A stretch of 46,310 nt of DNA from Gemmata massiliana. GTDB taxonomy: Bacteria; Planctomycetota; Planctomycetia; Gemmatales; Gemmataceae. Below the pieces are notes generated by a model, which saw only the letters and a list, made by a program, of their open reading frames with translations, had not been told where the DNA came from and did not search any database. This document shows, piece after piece, positions 8,612-15,100 of the stretch; positions within the stretch are counted from its first letter, which is position 1, and every line of letters starts with the position of its first letter. The stretch covers positions 309,375 to 355,684 of the forward strand of contig HG799462.1 in the NCBI GenBank assembly GCA_000531095.1. The letters are read 5' to 3'. Made by a program: the position numbers and the translations under genes.

Positions 8612-8741
8612 ACGGCCGGGCCGATGCACACGGTCTGATCGGCGTGGTCCAACCACGGCGCGCCGCGATCGGCTTCCGAATAGACCGCGACCGCCTCGAT
8701 GCGTAATAACTTCGTATAGCATACATTATACGAAGTTATAC
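8609..8741. other. Assembly artefact: untrimmed 454 paired-end read with linker and loxP site
   Basis: Bases 8609-8701 repeat 10647-10739 in the same orientation with a single mismatch (8638 against 10676). From 8702 to 8741 follows the reverse form of the 454 Titanium paired-end linker, starting CGTAATAACTTCG. Within it 8706-8739 is a perfect loxP site: 13-base arms at 8706-8718 and 8727-8739 and the spacer GCATACAT. The sequence then continues at 8742 with the stress-protein gene. Right end, linker, left end is the arrangement in a circularised mate-pair read from an about 2.0-kb fragment (8742-10739). The block is not genomic, and an unknown amount of real sequence is missing here. Small frames across the linker, reading MYAIRSYY or YNVCYTKLL, are not genes. 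Confidence 0.96.
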
Positions 8742-9249
8742 TATTGAGCGCCGGCGTAGTGCGGTTGTAACCACCCGCGCGGTGCAGGACCGTCCACGCT
8801 TCGGCTTGCCGATTCCCGGCTTCCACGGTCACGAGGAACCGGCCGCCGTGAACTTCGGACTCGTAGTATCGAGCGTCGTCTTCCGGAATACCGACACCGA
8901 TCAGTGCCCCAACCAGCCCCAGAATCGCCGCGCCACCGGCCGCGTTGAGCAGCACCGTGCCCAGCGTACCGACCGCGAGTACCGGCCCGATCACCGGAAT
9001 GGTGCCCGCGAGAACGCCCAACCCCACGAGTGCCCCAGCCCCGGCCCCGATGACCGCCCCAGCCGCGGCACCCTCACCGGCGAGCGTTTCGTTGTTTCGC
9101 TCGTTCACCATATTGCCTTCGGCGTCGCGTGCGATCATGCCGATGGTGCTGTCCGCGAATCCCGCGTCGCGCAGGTCGCGGATCGCCGATTCTGCTTCCG
9201 ACCGAGTGTAGAAGACGCCGACCACGGCGTTCGCAGTTGCCTTCTTCAT
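8742..9249 (-). CDS. General-stress-type glycine-zipper protein, C-terminus missing at a misassembly
   Basis: The gene starts at the ATG at 9249 (MKKATANAVVGVFYTRSEA), with AGGAGA eight bases upstream on the minus strand. Residues 8-60 resemble the YflT/general stress protein 17M domain (VVGVFYTRSEAESAIRDLRD). Residues about 65-130 form a Gly/Ala-rich glycine zipper with hydrophobic runs such as GAVIGAGAGALVGLGVLAG, likely membrane-associated. A folded tail with GRFLVTVEAGNRQAEAW follows. After YNRTTPALN the reading frame enters the linker and then antisense accC sequence, so the apparent 272-residue frame is chimeric. The true end lies beyond what this assembly shows. The exact function of this family is unknown; several members respond to stress. 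Confidence 0.8.
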
Positions 9250-9392
9250 GATGGTTCTCCTGATGTAACCGGGCCGGCTTCGATGTCTCGGGCGGCCCCG
9301 ATCCGATTCAGACAAATAGGTTAGATGCACACGCGGTGCCGAACGACTACAGAACGATAGGCTCGCTATTCGCATGAAATGATGTGACAAAA

Positions 9393-9430
9393 ACGCAACG
9401 GGACGCGCACATGTGCGCGTCCCGTTGCGT
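9393..9430. terminator. Perfect 38-base palindrome downstream of accC
   Basis: Bases 9393-9430 are a perfect palindrome centred on CACATGTG, giving a stem of about 17 pairs in RNA of either strand. A run of A before it on the plus strand supplies a T-run on the minus strand. It lies 32 bases after the accC stop and is a good intrinsic terminator for the accB-accC transcript. Confidence 0.8.
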
Positions 9431-9461
9431 GTCAGACTTTGTGCGCGCGGGTTACTTGTAG

Positions 9462-10813
9462 TTACGCCGTGCGCGGCAGCAACACGCGCTCGATGAAGGT
9501 GGTGTCTACCTTTCCTTCAATGAACTGCGGGTTGTCGAAAATGGTCTTCAGAATTGGGATCGTGGTGTGAATGCCCTCGACCACGAACTCGCGCAGGCAG
9601 CGCCGCATCACCGCGAACGCTTCGGCCCGCGTCGGCTGGTGAACGAGTAACTTCGCCACCATGCTGTCGTAGTTCGACGGCACGCGGTACCCGGCACACA
9701 CGTGCGAGTCGAGCCGCACGCCCGGGCCGCCCGGCGGGCGCCAGGTCTTTACCACACCGGGGCTCCCGCGAAAGTCATTGGCCGGGTCTTCCGCGTTGAT
9801 GCGCACCTCGATCGCGCACCCGCGCTGCTGGATGTCCTTTTGCGCGTAGCTGAGCTTCCCACCGGCCGCGACGCGGATCTGCTCGCGGATGATGTCCACA
9901 CCCGTCACCAGTTCCGTGACCGGGTGTTCTACCTGCACGCGGGCGTTCACTTCGATGAAGTAGAAGTTGTTCTGCTGGTCCACGAGGAACTCGCAGGTGC
10001 CCGCGTTGTAATACTTGGCCTCCTTCGCGAGCCGCACGGCCGCGGTACACATCTCCTGGCGCACCTTGTCCGGCAGGTTCGGCGACGGCGACTCTTCCAC
10101 CAGCTTCTGGTGCCGGCGCTGGAGCGAGCAGTCGCGCTCGAAGAGGTGAATCACGTTCCCGTGCTGGTCGCCGATGAGTTGCACCTCGACGTGCCGGGGT
10201 CGATCGAGGTACTTCTCCAGGAACACACTACCGTCTTTGAACGCGGCCTCGGCCTCGGCCCGCGCCGCGGCCAGCCCGGTCACGAGTTCCGCCTCGTCAC
10301 GGGCGACGCGCATCCCGCGGCCCCGCCCCCGGCGGACGCCTTGACCAGCACCGGGTACCCGACGTTCCGGGCGAACCGCTTTGCCTCGTCCTCGGACTCG
10401 ATTAACCCGTCGCTCCCCGGGACGGTGGGCACCTTCGCGGCTCGCGCCACCGTCTTCGACTTGTCTTTGTTCCCGAGCCGGTCCATCGCGTCCACGGACG
10501 GCCCGATGAATTCGATGCCGGACGCGCGGCACTGCTCCGCGAACCGGCTGTTCTCGGAGAGGAACCCGTAACCGGGGTGAATGGCCTGCGAACCGGTCTT
10601 TTCGGCCGCGGCGATGATCCGCGGGATCTTGAGGTAGCTCTCGGCGGAAACGGCCGGGCCGATGCACACGGTCTGGTCGGCGTGGTCCAACCACGGCGCG
10701 CCGCGATCGGCTTCCGAATAGACCGCGACCGCCTCGATGTTGAGATCGTGACACGCGCGGATCACCCGCAGCGCGATCTCCCCGCGGTTGGCGACAAGAA
10801 TCCGGTTGAACAT
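9462..10813 (-). CDS. accC: Biotin carboxylase subunit of acetyl-CoA carboxylase, with an apparent one-base frameshift
   Basis: Biotin carboxylase carboxylates the biotin of AccB using ATP and bicarbonate, the first step of malonyl-CoA synthesis. The N-terminal frame begins [20 protein letters not shown] at 10813 and runs to VKASAGGG. The C-terminal frame picks up at [12 protein letters not shown] and includes [13 protein letters not shown], the ATP-grasp active-site segment [16 protein letters not shown], and ends ERVLLPRTA. Restoring one G in the run at about 10320-10325 recovers the family motif KASAGGGGRGMR and an unbroken protein of about 450 residues. This is most simply a homopolymer undercall, not a pseudogene. 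The gene follows accB on the minus strand. The stretch 10647-10739 was copied into the artefact at 8609. Confidence 0.93.
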
Positions 10814-10819
10814 AGTCGT

Positions 10820-10893
10820 AAAGTCGTAAGGTCGAAAGCCGTGGGGCCAGCCGCTCAGGTCTTCGACTTTACGACTGTCGACCTTACGACTTT
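10820..10893 (-). promoter_or_regulatory. Inverted repeat between accB and accC
   Basis: AAAGTCGTAAGGTCGA (10820-10835) is perfectly complementary to TCGACCTTACGACTTT (10878-10893), and related words such as TTCGACTTTACGACT lie between them. The 16-base stem sits in the 90-base space between accB and accC and could adjust the ratio of the two products or stabilise a processed mRNA end. Confidence 0.55.
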
Positions 10894-10903
10894 CGACTCG
10901 TGG

Positions 10904-11443
10904 TTAGGAAGGGTCGACCCGGAACAGAACGGTGCCGAACTCGACGAAGTCCCCGCTCTGAACGCAGATTTCGGCGATGGTTCCGGCGCAGTCGGCGGTC
11001 ACGGGGTTGTACGTCTTCATCGCCTCGATCGTGCAGACGACGGTCTTGGCGTTGATCTTCGCACCGACCGTCACGAAGTCGGGCTTCTTCGGGTCGGGCT
11101 TGATGTAGAACGTGCCGACCATCGGCGACTTGATCTCGAGGTAGTTCTTGGACGCTGCGGCCGCGGCCGGGGCTGCTCCCGCGCTCGCTGGGGCCGAAGT
11201 CGGCGCCGGGGCACCGGGGGCGTGAGCGACCGGGTACGGAGCCACGTGTGCGACCGGAGCTGGTGCGTAAGCCACCGGAGCGGCTGGCGGGGCGACCATC
11301 GCAGCACGCTTACGGAGCCGGATGCGCTGTTCCCCCTCCGTCAGATCCACTTCACCGAGATCGTGCTCGGTCATGAGTTTCAGGAGGTATTCGACCGTCT
11401 TGACATCGAACGGCCGGGGCGCATCCCGTTTGTCGTCGGCCAC
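10904..11443 (-). CDS. accB: Biotin carboxyl carrier protein of acetyl-CoA carboxylase
   Basis: AccB carries carboxybiotin from the AccC to the AccA/AccD active sites. The C-terminal biotinyl domain has the lysine acceptor in EAMKTYNPV (usual EAMKM/L) and the surrounding IKSPMVGTFY and VGAKINAKTVVC. Residues about 15-45 form the conserved N-terminal helix (VKTVEYLLKLMTEHDLGEVD). Between them lies a flexible Pro/Ala linker (about residues 55-100). I start it at the GTG at 11443 (VADDKRDAPRPFD), since earlier in-frame residues show no family similarity. The order Xaa-Pro peptidase, accB, accC matches many bacteria, usually with efp nearby, although efp is absent here. Confidence in function is high and in the start moderate. 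Confidence 0.92.
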   Translation of the reverse strand: MADDKRDAPRPFDVKTVEYLLKLMTEHDLGEVDLTEGEQRIRLRKRAAMVAPPAAPVAYAPAPVAHVAPYPVAHAPGAPAPTSAPASAGAAPAAAAASKNYLEIKSPMVGTFYIKPDPKKPDFVTVGAKINAKTVVCTIEAMKTYNPVTADCAGTIAEICVQSGDFVEFGTVLFRVDPS

Positions 11444-11465
11444 CGCGAAACCCTCAATAACGAAA

Positions 11466-11482
11466 CCCCGGCAAGACCGGGG
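11466..11482 (-). promoter_or_regulatory. GC-rich hairpin in the accB leader
   Basis: CCCCGG (11466-11471) pairs with CCGGGG (11477-11482) around CAAGA, 23 bases before the accB start on the minus strand. It could terminate read-through from the upstream peptidase gene or modulate accB. It is short, so its role is uncertain. Confidence 0.4.
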
Positions 11483-11621
11483 AATATGAGGGGCTAGTGT
11501 ATAAGTTTTGGTGTGATGTGGCGCGGGATGTTGTCGGTTGCGACCATATCCTGCCGGTTCCAACTTGGGAACTCGGCAGGAGAAATAGCACTTGTATAAA
11601 TATCAAATAGGCGAGAGTCAC

Positions 11622-12770
11622 TTAGCCCACATTCAGGGTCACAGGTTCGCGGGAAAGTGTGGTCAGGAGCTTGCAGCCGTCGTGGGTGATGAGAACGTCG
11701 TCTTCGATGCGGATGCCGCCCCACCCCGGGATGTAGATACCCGGCTCGATGGTGACGACCATACCGGCTTCGAGCACGTCTTCCGAGTTCGCCCGGATGC
11801 GCGGGGCCTCGTGAATTTCCAGCCCGATCCCGTGGCCGACGCCGTGGGTGAAGAAGTCACCCAGCTTCAGTTCCGGGTATTTATCGAACTTGGCGTTCGC
11901 GATCACCTTACGGGCCGCGGCGTCCACGTCCTTCGCCTTCACGCCGTGCCGAATCACCGCCATCGCCGCGTTCTGGGCCGCGAGCACTACTGCGTAGAGT
12001 TTCTCGAAGTCGTAGCCCACGCGCTCCATCTTGTTGCGCCGGCTCGGGGACGTCCCGAACGGGCTCTTCAGGGTGCGGGTGATGTCGGACTTGTACAGCA
12101 GGTCCGCGCCCCAATCGACGAGCAACTTGCTGCCTTCGCCGAGTTGCCGGGCGGTCGGTTGGGCGTGGGGCAGCGCCCCACGTTCGCCCACGGCCACGAT
12201 CGGTGGGAACGACGTGCTCCGGGCACCGGCGCGCCGGACGTAGCCCTCGAGGGCGTCCACCATGTCCTTTTCGCTGTCGGCTTCGCGGAGCGTCGCCACG
12301 AACATCCGGAACCCGCGCTCGGCCACCCGCACGGACTCGCGGATCTTCTCGACCTCACCGGGGTCTTTTATCGCGCGCTGCTTTTCCACGACCCCGTCGA
12401 CCGGGACGAACGTAATTTTCGGAGCGAACTGCTTGAAGGCTTCCAGTTCGCCGAGCGTGATCCGGTTCCCCTCGACACCAACGGCCTTCGCACCAGATTT
12501 GGTCAGCGTTTCGGCCGCCGCCTCGATCGTCGTTTTATTGTGCGGGCGAATAACAATGTCCAGGTCCGAGCACTCTTCCTTGATCTGCTCCTCGAACCGC
12601 GTGTCACCGATGATGACGTTGTTCTTCGGGAGCGCAGCGTAGAAACTGCAGTCTCCCGTGAACGAACTCAAATAGGTTACGTTGGGGGCCGCGGTGACGA
12701 GGAATGCGTCAAGACCGTTTGCCTTAAGTGTCTGACCCAGGGCTGACCGGCGTTGTTGAAGGTAGTTCAT
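11622..12770 (-). CDS. Xaa-Pro aminopeptidase / M24 family metallopeptidase
   Basis: A 382-residue pita-bread metallopeptidase that removes N-terminal residues before proline. The N-terminal creatinase-like domain covers about residues 1-130 (NVTYLSSFTGDCSFY). The catalytic domain supplies the five metal ligands: Asp in LLVDWGADL, Asp in YKSDITRT, His in FTHGVGHGIGLEIHE, Glu in VTIEPGIYIPG and Glu in GGIRIEDDVLIT. The ATG at 12770 (MNYLQQRRSAL) matches the family start. It is the first gene of a minus-strand group with accB and accC, about 180 bases ahead of accB, an association seen in many bacteria. M24 enzymes of this size act in the cytoplasm and no signal peptide is present. Confidence 0.92.
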   Translation of the reverse strand: MNYLQQRRSALGQTLKANGLDAFLVTAAPNVTYLSSFTGDCSFYAALPKNNVIIGDTRFEEQIKEECSDLDIVIRPHNKTTIEAAAETLTKSGAKAVGVEGNRITLGELEAFKQFAPKITFVPVDGVVEKQRAIKDPGEVEKIRESVRVAERGFRMFVATLREADSEKDMVDALEGYVRRAGARSTSFPPIVAVGERGALPHAQPTARQLGEGSKLLVDWGADLLYKSDITRTLKSPFGTSPSRRNKMERVGYDFEKLYAVVLAAQNAAMAVIRHGVKAKDVDAAARKVIANAKFDKYPELKLGDFFTHGVGHGIGLEIHEAPRIRANSEDVLEAGMVVTIEPGIYIPGWGGIRIEDDVLITHDGCKLLTTLSREPVTLNVG

Positions 12771-13038
12771 ACGAGAGAAATGGGTGCGAGGGGCTGGGAA
12801 GTACGAGTGATGTGCCACACGTACAGGCACTTTAACCCGCCTAACCGGAGAAAAAAAGGGAGTCAAAGTCAGTTACTATCGGCTTCGGCGCGAGAATTCA
12901 ACAATGAACTGAATTAATTACTGCAACTCACGCGACAGACGAATCGTAGGACGAGTACGGACGTTAAGCCTGGTTCCAATTATCCTCATGTGACGTTTCG
13001 GGGCGTTTTTAAGTTAAAACAGGAGATTCGAGCGCGGA

Positions 13039-13562
13039 ATGGCACATCAGAGAATAAGCGATCCTGCCCAAGTCGACAGATTTTGGTTCGGGTACCACCC
13101 GCGGGCGCTGGCGCCCACGATTGTCGCGGTCGCGATCGTTTCGATCGTGACGTGGACCGGGCGCTGGTACCTGGACCACCTGTCGGAACTCGCGAACCGC
13201 TTGGGCGCGCTGGCCCTGTTCGCGGTTGCGTGGGGCCGTGGCCGGTGCTAGTGACCGTGTTCCTGTACCGTACTGTGACGTACTCGTACCGGCTCACGGA
13301 CCGCGCTCTGGTCGTCGATTTCGGCTTCTGGCACCGTCCCGTCCCGCCCGTACTTCTAGCCGATATTACAAGCGTGCGCAACGGACCAACACTCCTCGGC
13401 AGCGCGCTGAGCGTGGGTTGGATTGAAATTCAAACGATTGGGGGGAATATACGGCTTGTTGGCGTCTACCGCCCACATGAAATCGCCGAACGCATCCGCA
13501 CCGCGGTGACCACGAGCCGCGCGAAAACGGGAACGAATGAGACACCGCCTCCCGGCAAGTAG
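13039..13562 (+). CDS. PH-domain (bPH-like) membrane protein, with an apparent one-base frameshift
   Basis: The first frame begins MAHQRISDPAQVDRFWFGYHPRAL with a membrane helix (about 28-45) and runs into a stop after ALFAVAWGRGRC. The second frame continues naturally with GPWPVLVTVFLYRTVTYSYR (a second helix), followed by a bacterial PH-like domain: YRLTDRALVVDFGFW, then SVRNGPTLLGSALSVGWIEI and GVYRPHEIAERI. Adding one G to the run at 13231-13234 gives AWGPWPVLV and one protein of about 174 residues. The topology, two helices followed by a bPH2-type domain, is common in bacteria, usually with unknown function. The break is probably a sequencing undercall. Its stop lies six bases from the convergent regulator gene. 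Confidence 0.75.
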
Positions 13563-13568
13563 AGACGT

Positions 13569-15026
13569 TCAATCGCCCAAGTCCGCGTCCTCGTCTGCCA
13601 CGCGCTCAACGGCTCGCGTAACGGTCAGCCCGAGTTCCCGCAAGCGCGCCCGGAGCGTCTTTCGTGTGATCCCCAACACCTCCGCGGCCTGAACCTGATT
13701 CCCCCCGGTGTGTTTAAGAACGAGCGGTAACAGAACCCGTTCGACCGCGGAAACTGTCTCCGCGTACAACCCGCGACTGCCACCTTCCAAGCGCTCGCGG
13801 ACGAACGCTTCCAACTCGAATTTGCTGTCTATGGGTGGGCTACTTGGAGAAACCGAAGCCCGGAGTGATCCCGGCAGAAAAGCCGGTAGCAGCAGTTCCC
13901 CGCGTGCAAGTAGCAGCGCCTGTTTCAGCACGCTTTGAAGCTCCCGGACGTTCCCCGGCCACGGGTACGCACGCAGGATCTCCAGCGCGTCCGGCGCGGC
14001 ATCGCGCACTTCTCGGCCCAGTTCCCGGCTGTACCGACCGAGGTAGTGACGAACCAGCAGTGGCAGGTCGTCCCCGCGCTCGCGCAGCGGGGGAAGGGCG
14101 ACCGTGAACACCCCGAGCCGGTAGTACAAATCCCCGCGAAATAACCCCCGCGCGACCATTTCCGGTAAGTCACGGTTGGTCGCAGCCAGTACCCGCACAT
14201 CCGTACTGATCGTCTCGTTCCCGCCGACGCGCTCGAACGCTTGATCCTGCAACACGCGAAGCATCTTGGCCTGCGTTGCGAGTGGCATGTCGCCGATCTC
14301 GTCGAGGAAGATCGTCCCACCGTGGGCCTGCTCGAACCGCCCGATCCGGCGCCGGTCCGCGCCCGTAAACGCCCCCTTCTCGTGCCCGAACAGTTCGCTC
14401 TCCAACAAGTTCTCCGGAATCGCGGCGCAGTTCAGTGCAAGAAACGGCCCGGTCGCCCGGCGCCCGTGTTGGTAGATCGCACGGGCGATCACTTCTTTGC
14501 CGGTCCCGCTCTCGCCCGTAATGAGAACCGCCACGTTCTGATCGGCCACGCGACCGACGGCTTTGTACACCTCGCGCATCGCCGGACACCGGCCGATGAT
14601 CGCGTCCGTTCGGTCGTCGGTCGGAAGCGTGTCGGCCAGAACCGCGGGCTGGCGAACGAGTCGGCTCACCTCCAGAGCCTGGGCGACCACGCGCTTGAGT
14701 TGTTCCAGTTCGACGGGTTTAAAGAGGTAATCAAACGCCCCCTCTTTCATCGCTTCAATGGCAGTGTCTGTGCCGGCCGACCCGGTAATGAACACGACCG
14801 GGGTGCGCCGGTCCGCCGCACGGAGCCGGCGGAACACGTCCAGTCCGGTCCCGTCCGGGAGGTGCATGTCGAGCAGCACCACGTCCGGCGGGGCGTTCGC
14901 CGCCAGTGCCAACCCCTCGGTCGCGGACCGCGCGACGAGGAGTTCGGCCGGTCCGTCGCGCAGCGCGTGCCGGACCAGTCTCTGGAGCAGTTCCGGCTCG
15001 TCGTCGATCATCAGCACGCGGGGCAC
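13569..15026 (-). CDS. NtrC-family sigma-54 response regulator
   Basis: A three-domain activator of sigma-54 promoters. The receiver domain (residues 1-120) has the acidic pair in LMIDDE, the phosphoacceptor Asp53 in LLDMHLPDG and Lys103 in LFKPVE. The AAA+ domain follows from about 140 to 375, with [10 protein letters not shown], Walker A GESGTGKE, the sigma-54 contact loop GAFTGA and FLDEIGDMP. The Fis-type helix-turn-helix is at the end ([20 protein letters not shown]). I favour the GTG at 15026 ([14 protein letters not shown]), with GGAG upstream, because receiver domains normally start this way; a GTG at 15083 would add 19 residues. It is transcribed away from the hybrid histidine kinase at 15101 and probably pairs with it. 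Confidence 0.93.
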   Translation of the reverse strand: MPRVLMIDDEPELLQRLVRHALRDGPAELLVARSATEGLALAANAPPDVVLLDMHLPDGTGLDVFRRLRAADRRTPVVFITGSAGTDTAIEAMKEGAFDYLFKPVELEQLKRVVAQALEVSRLVRQPAVLADTLPTDDRTDAIIGRCPAMREVYKAVGRVADQNVAVLITGESGTGKEVIARAIYQHGRRATGPFLALNCAAIPENLLESELFGHEKGAFTGADRRRIGRFEQAHGGTIFLDEIGDMPLATQAKMLRVLQDQAFERVGGNETISTDVRVLAATNRDLPEMVARGLFRGDLYYRLGVFTVALPPLRERGDDLPLLVRHYLGRYSRELGREVRDAAPDALEILRAYPWPGNVRELQSVLKQALLLARGELLLPAFLPGSLRASVSPSSPPIDSKFELEAFVRERLEGGSRGLYAETVSAVERVLLPLVLKHTGGNQVQAAEVLGITRKTLRARLRELGLTVTRAVERVADEDADLGD

Positions 15027-15100
15027 GGCCGGTCTCCGGACGGTCGCGGATTGGGAGAGTACATTATCACCGCGCACACTCACAGTTTCGAGATCAGCCC

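Noticed and set aside
8609..8701. A genuine duplication of the accC start region
   Set aside because: It ends exactly at the linker and fits the right end of a circularised sequencing fragment.
8504..8726. Small proteins reading MLYEVITH or MYAIRSYY on the minus strand
   Set aside because: They are translations of the linker and of antisense accC sequence.
8706..8739. A natural Cre/loxP-type recombination site or P1-like prophage
   Set aside because: The site is flanked by linker bases and by a copied piece of accC in mate-pair order, and no recombinase or phage gene lies nearby.
9702..11497. Long plus-strand frames opposite accC and accB
   Set aside because: They are antisense shadows; the minus-strand frames match essential enzymes motif by motif.
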